From: Oscillospiraceae bacterium
GTDB taxonomy: Bacteria > Bacillota > Clostridia > Oscillospirales > Ruminococcaceae
Reading direction: 5' to 3'
DNA length: 64,000 nt
NCBI GenBank assembly: GCA_022835495.1
Contig: BQOK01000001.1
Coordinates: 1,240,001 to 1,304,000, forward strand
A program made the position numbers and the translations under genes. Numbering within the stretch: the first letter of the stretch is position 1; each line of letters starts with the position of its first letter. The notes under the pieces were generated by a model, which made no database searches, was not told the DNA's origin, and saw nothing but the letters and a program-made list of their open reading frames with translations. Shown piece by piece: positions 1 to 8,762 of the stretch.

Positions 1-658
1 TGAATACCAGCTCAGCCACCACGTGGGCGGGCGGTGCGTTTATACCTTCTGCATGTGCCCCGGCGGCCAGGTGGTGGCCGCGGCCAGCGAGGCGGACGGC
101 GCGCTGACCAACGGCATGAGCTACCATGCCCGCGCGGGCAAGAACGCCAATGCGGCGGTGGTGGTGAGCGTGGGCGGGGCGGACTTTGGCGGCGACCCGC
201 TGCGGGCCGTGGCGTTCCAGCGCGAGCTGGAGCAGGCGGCCTTCCGGGCGGGGGGCGGCGGCTTTGCCGCCCCGGCCGAAAATGTGCAGAGTTTTTTGCG
301 CGGCGAGGGCCGGCTGGAGGTGACCCGGGTGCGCCCCACCTATGACCGGGGCGTGCGGGCAGGGGACCTGGGGGCGCTTTTGCCCGGCGAGCTGGCCGGC
401 GCCCTGCGGACCGGCCTTGCGGCCTTTGAGCGAAAGCTGCGGGGCTACACCGCGCCCGAGGCTGTGCTGACCGGCCTTGAGACCCGCACCTCCAGCCCGG
501 TGCGCCTTGCCCGCGGGCAGGATATGCAGTGCGCGGCGCTGCCCGGGCTTTACCCCTGCGGCGAGGGCGCGGGCTACGCCGGCGGCATTATGAGCGCCGC
601 GGTGGACGGGCTTCGGGCCGCCGCGGCCGTGATCGGGCGCTATGCGCCCCAGACCTGA
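1..658 (+). CDS. FAD-dependent dehydrogenase, COG2509 type (C-terminal part)
   Basis: This is the 3' part of a gene that begins before the window; the frame is open from base 2. The visible 218 residues contain TFCMCPGGQVV followed by an asparagine-glycine-methionine segment, and near the end a glycine-rich stretch (CGEGAGYAGGIMSAAVDG) of the kind that closes an FAD site by contacting the flavin. This arrangement is typical of the uncharacterised NAD(FAD)-utilising dehydrogenases of COG2509. The substrate is unknown. The N-terminal Rossmann dinucleotide motif is outside the window, so the assignment rests on the C-terminal half only. The next gene follows after about 50 bp and may be cotranscribed. 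Confidence 0.75.
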   Translation, partial: EYQLSHHVGGRCVYTFCMCPGGQVVAAASEADGALTNGMSYHARAGKNANAAVVVSVGGADFGGDPLRAVAFQRELEQAAFRAGGGGFAAPAENVQSFLRGEGRLEVTRVRPTYDRGVRAGDLGALLPGELAGALRTGLAAFERKLRGYTAPEAVLTGLETRTSSPVRLARGQDMQCAALPGLYPCGEGAGYAGGIMSAAVDGLRAAAAVIGRYAPQT

Positions 659-710
659 ACAGGCTCCGCGCCAAAAGTGCGCTTTACAATAGAAGGAGAG
701 GGAAGTTCCC

Positions 711-2003
711 ATGCCTCAGAATACAAAAGACCCCTATCAGTACGAGCGGATGCTGCGTGAGCGCATGCAGCAGGCACAACAGGGCCGCACACAGCCCCCG
801 CCGCCGCGGCCCGGCCCCAGCGGCCCGCGCCGCCCGGCGGACCCGGCGGAAGAGCTGCGCCGCAACATCCAGGAGCTGGGCTTTACCATTGCCGACGAGG
901 TGGGCCGCAGCCTGCGGGGCGCTGCCGACGAGGTGCGCCGCAGCACGGCGGGTTCCGCCGGGCGCGCCCGGCGGCAGGAACGGGCGGCCTACAACTACCA
1001 GTTCCGCCAGCAGGCCCGGCAGATGGGCGACCAGATGGCCAGCCGGGTGAACATGGCCAGCGCCGGCTGGTCCGAGAGCCTGCGCAGCGGCCTGAGCGTT
1101 TTTGGCGGCACCCTGTGCGTCTGCGGCGCGGTGGGCTGCGGCCTGGCGCTGATCGGGCTGCTCATCGCCACGGTGGTGGGCGCGGTTACGGCCCAGTACG
1201 ATGTGGTGCTGGTGTGCGGCATTTTGACCCTGGTGTTCGGCCTGTTCACCGGCGCGTTCACCGCCATGGGCCGGTGGCTGCTGATGGTGCCCGCCAAGCG
1301 CCAGCGCATGCGCCGGTACCTGGCCGCCATGGGCGAGGAAACGGCGGTGCCGGTGCAGCGCCTGGCCGAGGCGGTGCAGCGGCCGGTGCCCTTTGTGAAA
1401 AAAGAGATCTCCAAAATGATCCGCCAGGGCTGGCTGCCCAACGCTTACCTGGACGACCAGGAGGACGTGTTCTTTATCAACGCCGAGGAGTACCGCGCGC
1501 TGCAGCGCAAGCAGGAGGCGGCGGCCCGCGCCGCTGCGGGGAAGGAAACCCCCAAGACCGCGCAGGATGAACTGGACGAGCTGATGCAGCAGGGCCGGGA
1601 TTTTATCACCCTGCTGGACGAGCACATCCGGGCCACCGGGGCCGAGCCGGAGGTGTGCGGCCAGCTTGAGCACATGCGCACCACCGCGGGCGATATTATG
1701 AGCTGGGTGGCCGCCCACCCCCAAAGCGCGGGCAAGGTGCGCCGCTTTGCGCGCTATTACATGCCCACCACCCTGAAGCTGCTGCGCACCTACGACGACG
1801 TGAAGGGCCAGCAGAGCGACGTTGCCAGCGGGATCCGGCAGGACATCGGCGGCATTTTGGGCACGCTGAACACCGCCTTTGACAATTTGCAGGCGGACCT
1901 GCTGAGCGACACCGCGCTGGACGTTTCCAGCGAGATCAGCGCCATGCAGACCATGCTGGCGCAGGACGGCCTGTCGGCAGAAAATTTTATCTCCAAGGAG
2001 TAA
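711..2003 (+). CDS. XpaC-like membrane protein (5-bromo-4-chloroindolyl phosphate hydrolysis family)
   Basis: A 430-residue protein with a charged, proline-rich N-terminus (about residues 25-45), two predicted membrane segments at about 130-185, and a long helical C-terminal half. After the membrane part come VPAKRQRMRRYLAAMG and a winged-helix-like stretch (about 215-255), then RFARYYMPTTLKLLRTY near residue 350, which matches the conserved core of the XpaC/halogen-hydrolase family (Pfam PF10112). Members often sit near TelA-like tellurite resistance genes, but none is seen here. The biochemical role is not established. The start follows a good ribosome site (AAGGAGAGG). The stop lies 7 bp before the recJ ATG, so the two are probably cotranscribed. 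Confidence 0.7.
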   Translation: MPQNTKDPYQYERMLRERMQQAQQGRTQPPPPRPGPSGPRRPADPAEELRRNIQELGFTIADEVGRSLRGAADEVRRSTAGSAGRARRQERAAYNYQFRQQARQMGDQMASRVNMASAGWSESLRSGLSVFGGTLCVCGAVGCGLALIGLLIATVVGAVTAQYDVVLVCGILTLVFGLFTGAFTAMGRWLLMVPAKRQRMRRYLAAMGEETAVPVQRLAEAVQRPVPFVKKEISKMIRQGWLPNAYLDDQEDVFFINAEEYRALQRKQEAAARAAAGKETPKTAQDELDELMQQGRDFITLLDEHIRATGAEPEVCGQLEHMRTTAGDIMSWVAAHPQSAGKVRRFARYYMPTTLKLLRTYDDVKGQQSDVASGIRQDIGGILGTLNTAFDNLQADLLSDTALDVSSEISAMQTMLAQDGLSAENFISKE

Positions 2004-2010
2004 TTTGCGT

Positions 2011-4044
2011 ATGAACTACCGCGCCTGGCAAGTAAAGCAGCCTGATGAAAAAGCCGCGGCCCGCTTGGCCGGGGCCATCGGCGCGCCCCTGCTGCTGGCG
2101 CGCATCCTGACCGCGCGGGGCATCTGCGACCCCGCAGGCGCGCTGGCCTTTTTGCAGGAGGACGCGCCCCTGGGCGACCCCTTTGCCCTGCGCGATATGG
2201 ACAAGGCGGTGCAGCGCATCCAGCGGGCGGTGGATGAGGAAGAACCCATTGTTATTTTTGGCGATTACGACGTGGACGGCGTGACCGCCACCGCCCTGCT
2301 CTACAGCCATTTGCGGGGCATGGGCGCCAATGTGCGCTGCAAGCTGCCCAGCCGGGAGGAAGACGGCTACGGCCTGACCGTTCCGGTGGTAGAGGCGCTG
2401 GCCGAAAAGGGCTTTAAGCTGCTCATCACGGTGGACAACGGGATCACCTCGGTGGCCGAGGCCGCCCGCGCCGCCGAGCTGGGGCTGGACCTGGTGGTCA
2501 CCGACCATCACCTGCCCCTGGAAACGCTGCCCGCCGCGGCTGCGGTGGTGGACCCCGCCCGGCCGGACGACGAGAGCCCGTTCAAGGCGCTTTCGGGCGC
2601 GGGGGTGGCGTTCAAGCTGTGCGCCGCGCTGGACGGCTGCGCCCCCGAGGACCTGCTGGACTTTGCGGGCGACCTTGCGGCCATTGGCACGGTGGCGGAC
2701 GTGATGCCCCTGGTGGGGGAGAACCGCACCATCGTGCGGCACGGGCTGGCGGCGCTGCAAAACAGCGAGCGGCCGGGCCTGCTGGCGCTGCTGGAGGCCT
2801 GCGGCCTTTCGGAAAAGCCGGTCACGGCCGAGAACATCAGCTTTGCGCTGGCCCCCCGCATCAACGCGGCGGGCCGCATGGATTCCGCCGTTACCGCGCT
2901 GCAGCTTTTGCTGTGCGAGGATTTTGAAAAGGCCGAACAGCTGACCGAGCGGCTGCTGGCGGCCAACACGGCCCGGCAGGAGGCCGAGCAGCAGATCATG
3001 GCCGAGGCCGAGGCGCAGCTTGCCGCCGACCCCGCCCGCCAGGACGACCCGGTGATCCTGGTTTGGGGCGAGGGGTTTCACCCAGGGGTCATCGGCATTG
3101 TGGCCAGCCGTTTGGTGGAGCGCTACGGCCGCCCGGCCATGGTGATCAGCGTGCAGAACGGCGAGGGCAAGGGCTCCGGCCGCAGCGTGCCCGGCTTTAA
3201 CCTGCACAGCGCCATTGCGGCCTGCGCGCCGCTGCTGGTGCGCTTTGGGGGGCACGCCCAGGCGGCGGGCCTGTCGGTGGAAGAAAAGAACATCCCAGCG
3301 CTGCAAAAGGCGCTGAACGAGTTTGCGGCCCGGGAATACCCGGTGCCGGAGGCCCCGCCCCTGGAACTGGACGTGGAGGTAAGGCTGGACCAGCTGACCG
3401 TGGGGGACGTGCAGGGCCTTGGCTACCTTGCCCCCTGCGGCAACGGAAACCCCGCGCCGCTGTTTTTGCTGCGGGACGCGGTGGTGGAGGGGGTTTACCC
3501 CGTGAGTGAGGGGCGGCATACCCGGGTGCGGCTGCGCCAGGGCGGCGGCAGCCTGTACGCGGCGTATTTTGGCCTGGCGCCCGCCGAGCTGCCCTATGCC
3601 ATTGGCCAGCATGTGGACGCCGCGCTTACCCTGTCGGTCTACGAGGGGAAAAACGGGGCCCAGCTTTCGGGCCGGATCAAGGAGCTGCGCCCCGCGGGCC
3701 TGCCCGCAGAAGCCCCGGCCCAGGCGGCGCTGTTCACCGCCTTTGAGCGGGGGGCGGCCCTTACCGCCGGGCAAAAACAGCTGCTTTTGCCCGACCGCGG
3801 GCACATTGCCGCGCTGTACCGGCTGATCCGGCAGGGGGGCGTGTTCGCGGGGGATCTGCAGCCCCTGTTTGCGCAGCTTGGCGCCGACCGGACCGGCAAG
3901 ACCCTGGCGGGCCTTGCGGCCCTGACCCAGCTCGGCCTGATCGAGATCAGCGAGGCGGGCGGGGCCAAAAAATTTGCGCCCACACCCGTGGCGGGCAAAA
4001 AGGACCTTTTTTCCGCCCCGATCCTGAAGGCGCTGGAGGCATAA
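2011..4044 (+). CDS. recJ: Single-stranded-DNA-specific exonuclease RecJ
   Basis: RecJ is a cytosolic 5'-3' exonuclease on single-stranded DNA that acts in recombination and mismatch repair. Of 677 residues, the DHH phosphoesterase domain is clear: FGDYDVDGVTA at about 83 and VTDHHLP at about 162. The DHHA1 motif FGGHAQAAGL follows at about 411, preceded by GSGRSVPGFNLHSAI. The last 110 residues are an extension beyond the OB region, as in many Firmicutes RecJ proteins. I chose the ATG at 2011 because the AGGAG at 1996-2000 is correctly spaced for it; the in-frame TTG at 2005 is too close. The stop is 6 bp before the next ATG, and recJ followed by a RelA/SpoT gene is a common Firmicutes order. 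Confidence 0.95.
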   Translation: MNYRAWQVKQPDEKAAARLAGAIGAPLLLARILTARGICDPAGALAFLQEDAPLGDPFALRDMDKAVQRIQRAVDEEEPIVIFGDYDVDGVTATALLYSHLRGMGANVRCKLPSREEDGYGLTVPVVEALAEKGFKLLITVDNGITSVAEAARAAELGLDLVVTDHHLPLETLPAAAAVVDPARPDDESPFKALSGAGVAFKLCAALDGCAPEDLLDFAGDLAAIGTVADVMPLVGENRTIVRHGLAALQNSERPGLLALLEACGLSEKPVTAENISFALAPRINAAGRMDSAVTALQLLLCEDFEKAEQLTERLLAANTARQEAEQQIMAEAEAQLAADPARQDDPVILVWGEGFHPGVIGIVASRLVERYGRPAMVISVQNGEGKGSGRSVPGFNLHSAIAACAPLLVRFGGHAQAAGLSVEEKNIPALQKALNEFAAREYPVPEAPPLELDVEVRLDQLTVGDVQGLGYLAPCGNGNPAPLFLLRDAVVEGVYPVSEGRHTRVRLRQGGGSLYAAYFGLAPAELPYAIGQHVDAALTLSVYEGKNGAQLSGRIKELRPAGLPAEAPAQAALFTAFERGAALTAGQKQLLLPDRGHIAALYRLIRQGGVFAGDLQPLFAQLGADRTGKTLAGLAALTQLGLIEISEAGGAKKFAPTPVAGKKDLFSAPILKALEA

Positions 4045-4050
4045 CGACAC

Positions 4051-6216
4051 ATGGCGAATTATATGACCTATGAAGACCTGAAAAAAGCGGTGGCCGACAC
4101 CGGCCGCCCCTATGACATACAGATGCTGGACAAGGCGTATGCCCTGGCCGACAAGGCCCACGCGGGCCAGAACCGGCGCTCGGGCGAGCCGTATATCTGC
4201 CACCCCTTGAACGTGGCGCTGCTGCTGGTGGAGCTGGGCATGGACACCGAGAGCCTGGCCGCCGCCCTGATGCACGACGTGGTGGAGGACACCCACGTGC
4301 GGCTGGACGAGATCAGCGCCTCGTTCGGGCCGGACGTGGCGCGCCTGGTGGACGGGGTGACCAAGCTCACCAAGATCCAGTTTTCCAGCGTGGAGGAGCA
4401 GCAGGCCGAGAACCTGCGCAAGATGCTGCTGGCCATGAGCCAGGACGTGCGGGTGATGATCATCAAGCTGTGCGACCGGCTGCACAACATGCGCACCGGC
4501 GACGCGTGGCCCGAGCAGAAACGGCGCGACAAGGCCCTGGAAACCATGGAGGTTTACGCGCCCATTGCCCACCGGCTGGGCATCAGCAACATCAAGGAAG
4601 AGCTGGAGGACCGGAGCCTGCGCTACCTGGACCCCGTGGGCTACCAGGAGATCCAGGACCTTTTGGCGGGCAGCGGCGGCGAGGCGTTCGTGACCGGCGT
4701 TGCCAGCGTGATCGAGGAGCGCCTGGCGGAAAACGGCATGCCGAACGCGGTGATGAAAAGCCGGGTGAAAAGCGTGTACGGCGTGTACCGGAAAATGTTC
4801 ATTCAGGACCGGGACTTTGAGGAGATTTACGACGTTTACGCCGTGCGCATCATTCTGGACACGGTGGCCGAGTGCTACAACGCCCTGGGCGTGATCCACG
4901 ATATGTACCACCCCATTCCCAACCGGTTCAAGGATTATATCTCCACCCCGAAACCCAACATGTACCAATCGCTGCACACCACCGTGATCGGGCACGAGGG
5001 CATCCCCTTTGAGGTGCAGATCCGCACCAAAGAGATGGACCAGATGGCCGAGTACGGCGTGGCCGCCCACTGGAAGTACAAGGCGGGGGTGCAGGGGTCC
5101 GACAAGCTGGACGAGCGCCTGGCCTGGGTGCGCCAGCTGCTGGAAAGCCAGCGAGAGAGCGACGACGCGGGCAGCCTTCTGCAGGACATCAAGGGCGACC
5201 TTTTGCCCGAGGAGGTGTTCGCCTTTACCCCCAAGGGGGACGTGATCAACCTGCCCGCCGGCGCCACCGCCATCGACTTTGCCTATGCCATCCACTCGGC
5301 GGTGGGCAACCGCATGATGGGCGCCAAAGTGAACGGGCGCATTGTGCCCATTGACCACAAGGTGGCCACCGGCGAGATCATTGAGGTGATCACCGGCCCG
5401 GCCGACAAGGGCCCCAGCCGCGACTGGCTTAAGATCGTGACCACCAGCGAGGCACGCAACAAGATCCGCAACTGGTTCAAAAAAGAGCGCAAGGAAGAAA
5501 ACATCCAGCAGGGCCGCGAGGCGCTGGAAAAAGAGATGCGCCGCAACCTGGTGAACATTCCGGACGACCAGTGGGACGGCTTTATGGCCGAGATCGCCCG
5601 CCGCCAGCGGCTCAACACCGCCGAGGAGATGTACGCCGCCCTGGGATACGGCGGCCTGCAGCTGAGCCGGCTGATGGGCAAGATCAAGGACGAATACGCA
5701 AAAATGCGGGCCGCCCAGCCCAGGCCCGCGGTGCTGGGGGACATTCCGCTGCGCCAGCACAAGGGCACCGACGGCGTGGTGGTGGAGGGCATCGACAACT
5801 GCCTGGTCAAGTTTGCCAAGTGCTGCAGCCCCCTGCCGGGCGACGAGATCGTGGGCTTTATCACCCGGGGGTTCGGCGTGTCGATCCACAAAAAGGACTG
5901 CGAGAACGCGCAGGCCAGCATGGCGAACCCCGAGAACCGGGAACGGTGGGTCAACGCCCACTGGGAAGAGCAGGTGCAGGAAAATTACAAGGCCACCCTC
6001 GAGATGGTGGCCATGGACCGGGACGGCCTGGTGGGCGATGTGGCGGTGGCCCTGGGCGAGCTGCGGGTGCCCATTTACGCGCTCACCGCCCGCTCGGCCG
6101 ACAATGGCCGCGCCAGCATGAGCGCCACCCTGGGCATTTCCAGCACCGAGCACCTGAACAGCGTGGTGGCAAAATTGCGCAAGGTGAAGGACATGATCAC
6201 TGTGACCCGCATTTAA
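4051..6216 (+). CDS. relA: Bifunctional (p)ppGpp synthetase/hydrolase (RelA/SpoT homologue)
   Basis: A long RSH enzyme (721 residues) that makes and degrades the alarmone (p)ppGpp during the stringent response. The hydrolase domain is shown by LMHDVVEDT at about 73 (HD plus ED metal site). The synthetase is shown by YISTPKPNMYQSLHTTV at about 295. The TGS domain begins near VFAFTPKGDVINLPAGAT (388), and an ACT domain closes the protein from about 645. Both catalytic sites look intact, so it is probably bifunctional, as expected where one long RSH serves the cell. It lies between recJ and dtd, a conserved Firmicutes arrangement (recJ-relA-dtd), and is probably in an operon with both. Confidence 0.95.
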   Translation: MANYMTYEDLKKAVADTGRPYDIQMLDKAYALADKAHAGQNRRSGEPYICHPLNVALLLVELGMDTESLAAALMHDVVEDTHVRLDEISASFGPDVARLVDGVTKLTKIQFSSVEEQQAENLRKMLLAMSQDVRVMIIKLCDRLHNMRTGDAWPEQKRRDKALETMEVYAPIAHRLGISNIKEELEDRSLRYLDPVGYQEIQDLLAGSGGEAFVTGVASVIEERLAENGMPNAVMKSRVKSVYGVYRKMFIQDRDFEEIYDVYAVRIILDTVAECYNALGVIHDMYHPIPNRFKDYISTPKPNMYQSLHTTVIGHEGIPFEVQIRTKEMDQMAEYGVAAHWKYKAGVQGSDKLDERLAWVRQLLESQRESDDAGSLLQDIKGDLLPEEVFAFTPKGDVINLPAGATAIDFAYAIHSAVGNRMMGAKVNGRIVPIDHKVATGEIIEVITGPADKGPSRDWLKIVTTSEARNKIRNWFKKERKEENIQQGREALEKEMRRNLVNIPDDQWDGFMAEIARRQRLNTAEEMYAALGYGGLQLSRLMGKIKDEYAKMRAAQPRPAVLGDIPLRQHKGTDGVVVEGIDNCLVKFAKCCSPLPGDEIVGFITRGFGVSIHKKDCENAQASMANPENRERWVNAHWEEQVQENYKATLEMVAMDRDGLVGDVAVALGELRVPIYALTARSADNGRASMSATLGISSTEHLNSVVAKLRKVKDMITVTRI

Positions 6217-6243
6217 TAATAGAGTTACAAGGAGATACACCCC

Positions 6244-6693
6244 ATGCGAGTGGTTTTACAGCGGGTGGCCGGGGCTTCGGTCACCGTGAACGGCGGCGGG
6301 GCGCGGGCCATTGGCCCGGGGCTGGTGCTGCTGGTGGGCATAAAGGACACCGACACCCTGGACCTGGCGCCGAAGCTGGCCGAAAAATGCGCGCACCTGC
6401 GCATTTTTGCCGATGAGGAAGGGAAATTGAACCGCAGCGCGGCGGAGCTTGGATATTCCGCCCTGGTGGTGAGCAATTTCACCCTGTATGCGAACACCAA
6501 AAAGGGCAAGCGGCCCAGCTTTATCGCGGCGGCAAAGCCGCCCCTTGCGGTGGATGCCTACGAGCTGTTTTTGGCCGAGCTGGAAAAGCAGGGCCTGAAG
6601 GAGGTCAAGCACGGCGAATTTGGGGCCGACATGCAGGTTTCCCTGGTGAACGACGGCCCGGTCACCATCCTTTTGGACACAGATGAATGGTAA
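6244..6693 (+). CDS. dtd: D-aminoacyl-tRNA deacylase
   Basis: Dtd removes D-amino acids (and glycine) mischarged on tRNA, so it proofreads translation. The 149-residue length is exact for the family. The start MRVVLQRVAGASV, the central FTLYANTKKGKRPSF and the C-terminal NDGPVTILLDT (the Gly-Pro motif that enforces chirality) are all present. One oddity is that the family motif SQFTL reads SNFTL here, a glutamine-to-asparagine change at about residue 79. I would not call it inactive from that alone. The ribosome site AAGGAGATA is strong. It follows relA by 27 bp, the usual neighbourhood. Confidence 0.93.
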   Translation: MRVVLQRVAGASVTVNGGGARAIGPGLVLLVGIKDTDTLDLAPKLAEKCAHLRIFADEEGKLNRSAAELGYSALVVSNFTLYANTKKGKRPSFIAAAKPPLAVDAYELFLAELEKQGLKEVKHGEFGADMQVSLVNDGPVTILLDTDEW

Positions 6694-6719
6694 GCTCAAG
6701 AGCTTTTAAGGAGGCAGGT

Positions 6720-7310
6720 ATGCCCGTTTATCATCTCACCGGCCCCGCACCCTATTTTACAAACTGCTTTGTGCTGATTACCGAGGGGGGCAGCGGCGTT
6801 GTTGTGGACCCGGCGGCGCCGCCCGAGCAGATTGAAGAGCTGCTGCAAAAGCACGGCGCAAAGCTCACCCATATCCTGCTCACCCACGGCCATTTTGACC
6901 ATGTGTACAGCCTGGGGGCGCTGTGCGGGGCCCAGCCCTGCCAGGTGTACATGGACCCGGCGGACGCGGGCGACACCCCGCTGTACCCGGTGGGCCTGCC
7001 CACCCTGCCCTATGCGGAGGGCGGGCGGATCCGGGTGGACGAACTGACCTTTACCGCCTGGCACACGCCGGGGCATACCCCCGGCAGCTGGCTGCTGGGC
7101 TGCGAGGACCTTTTGTTCTGCGGCGACACCCTTTTTGCAGGCAGCGTGGGCCGCACCGACCTTGCCGGCGGCGACGCCGACGCACAGCGGGCGAGCCTTG
7201 CAAAAATCCGGGCCCTGCCCCTGACGGAGGAAACCCGGGTGCTGCCCGGGCACGGCCCCTTTTCCACCCTGGGGGAGGAAAAGGACACAAACCCCTATCT
7301 TGCATTGTAA
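6720..7310 (+). CDS. MBL-fold metallohydrolase, glyoxalase II-like
   Basis: A compact 196-residue metallo-beta-lactamase-fold enzyme. LLTHGHFDHVYS at about 52 is the HxHxDH binuclear metal motif. HTPGHTPGSW at about 117 supplies another ligand, FCGDTLFAGSVGRTD at about 138 the bridging aspartate, and LPGHGP at about 176 the last histidine. This set fits the YcbL/glyoxalase II-like group, which hydrolyses thioesters such as lactoylglutathione analogues; the true substrate is unknown. I chose the ATG at 6720, directly after AAGGAGGCAGGT, over an upstream in-frame start at 6687 that lies inside the dtd tail. It lies 27 bp from dtd and 9 bp from hemZ, so it is probably part of the same operon. 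Confidence 0.88.
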   Translation: MPVYHLTGPAPYFTNCFVLITEGGSGVVVDPAAPPEQIEELLQKHGAKLTHILLTHGHFDHVYSLGALCGAQPCQVYMDPADAGDTPLYPVGLPTLPYAEGGRIRVDELTFTAWHTPGHTPGSWLLGCEDLLFCGDTLFAGSVGRTDLAGGDADAQRASLAKIRALPLTEETRVLPGHGPFSTLGEEKDTNPYLAL

Positions 7311-7319
7311 GGAGCGAGT

Positions 7320-8762
7320 ATGCAGATCGTGATCAAGGGCGTGGCTTCGGTCTACGAGCCCGAAAACATCGCCCGCATGTTCTTTCCCGGCGCCCGGCTG
7401 GAAAAGGCTTTGGGCCGGGGCGACGCGGTGCTGGCCCGGGCGGGGCGGCGCCTGGCCGCGGGGGTGCGCCTGAACGGCGTGTGCACCCTGCGCTTTGCAC
7501 CCGCCCCCACAGGGGAAAAGGAGCGGGAGTGCGCCCTGGCCGCCCTGGTGTACGAGCTTTTGCGGGCGGTGACCGGCATCCGGCCGCCCTGGGGCAAGCT
7601 GACCGGCGTGCGCCCGGTGCGCATCATCCACGACCAGCGGGCCGCCGGCAATACCGAGGCGGGCATTGAAGCGCTGTTCGTGGACCATTACGACTGCACC
7701 CGCGAAAAGTTTGAGCTGGCAAGGGGCATTGCAGACCTGCAGCGCCCGATCCTTGCCCGGGCAAAACCGCTGGACTACAGCCTTTACATCGGCATCCCGT
7801 TCTGCCCCTCGCGGTGCAGCTACTGCAGCTTTGTGTCCCTTTCCACCGAGCGGGAAACAAAGCTCATGCAGCCCTATGTGGACGCTTTGTGCCGCGAGGT
7901 GGAGGCCATGCGCAAGGAGGCCGCGGCCTGCGGGCTTGCCCTCAAGACCATTTACATCGGGGGCGGCACGCCCACGGCCCTGGCGGCCGCGCAACTGCGC
8001 CAGCTGATGGGCACCGTGCGGGAGTGCTTTGACCTTTCCGGCCTGGAGGAGTATACCGTGGAGGCCGGCCGCCCGGACTGCACCGACGCGGAAAAGCTGG
8101 CCGTGCTGAAGGAATACGGGGCCACCCGCATTTCCATCAACCCCCAGACCTTCAGCGACGCGGTGCTGGCGCGCATTGGCCGCAGGCACACCGCGGCCGA
8201 CATCCTGCGCTGCTACCGCGAGGCGCGGGCCGCGGGGCACCAAAACATCAACATGGACCTGATCGCGGGCCTGCCCGGCGACACGGTGGAGGGGTTTGCG
8301 CAAAGCCTTGCCGCCGCGATTGCCCTTTCGCCCGAGAACATCACCGTGCACACCCTGACCCTGAAGCGCGCCTCCAACCTGGTTATCCAAAGCGAGGAGG
8401 GCGACTATGCCGACGTGGCCGCCATGCTGGAAAAGTGCCGCGCGCTGGCCGGCGCCGGTTACCGGCCCTACTACCTCTACCGCCAGAAAAATACCCTGCA
8501 AAACCTGGAAAACACCGGCTGGTGCAAGCCCGGCTACGAGGGCTGCTACAACATTTACATCATGGAGGAGGTGCACTCGATCCTGTCGGCCGGGGCGGGG
8601 GGCTCCACCAAGCTGTGCCAGCCCGGCGGCAGCCGCATCCAGCGCATTTTCAATTACAAGTATCCCGCCGAATACATCGCCGGGTTTGATACCATCCTAA
8701 AACGAAAGGAAGGAGTGAGCAGATTTTATGCCGGCTATCTGGATCCCCAAACGACTGGTTGA
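7320..8762 (+). CDS. hemZ: Oxygen-independent coproporphyrinogen III oxidase-like radical SAM protein HemZ
   Basis: A 480-residue radical SAM enzyme. The cluster motif is FCPSRCSYCSF (CxxxCxxC) at about 161-168, followed by YIGGGTPTAL (SAM binding) at about 215. The N-terminal 150 residues include a segment typical of the Firmicutes HemZ branch (WGKLTGVRPVR). HemZ is annotated as a coproporphyrinogen dehydrogenase, but several HemN relatives are really heme chaperones (HemW), so the reaction is inferred. The ribosome site AAGGAGCG precedes ATG 7320. Its last 35 bp overlap the start of the next gene, which implies translational coupling. Confidence 0.88.
   Translation: MQIVIKGVASVYEPENIARMFFPGARLEKALGRGDAVLARAGRRLAAGVRLNGVCTLRFAPAPTGEKERECALAALVYELLRAVTGIRPPWGKLTGVRPVRIIHDQRAAGNTEAGIEALFVDHYDCTREKFELARGIADLQRPILARAKPLDYSLYIGIPFCPSRCSYCSFVSLSTERETKLMQPYVDALCREVEAMRKEAAACGLALKTIYIGGGTPTALAAAQLRQLMGTVRECFDLSGLEEYTVEAGRPDCTDAEKLAVLKEYGATRISINPQTFSDAVLARIGRRHTAADILRCYREARAAGHQNINMDLIAGLPGDTVEGFAQSLAAAIALSPENITVHTLTLKRASNLVIQSEEGDYADVAAMLEKCRALAGAGYRPYYLYRQKNTLQNLENTGWCKPGYEGCYNIYIMEEVHSILSAGAGGSTKLCQPGGSRIQRIFNYKYPAEYIAGFDTILKRKEGVSRFYAGYLDPQTTG

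Noticed and set aside
1987-6240. Very long open frame of about 1,400 codons on the minus strand opposite recJ and relA
   Set aside because: It mirrors two certain genes. Its protein is rich in His, Gly, Ala and Gln, as expected from antisense reading of GC-rich codons, and it has no domain motifs.
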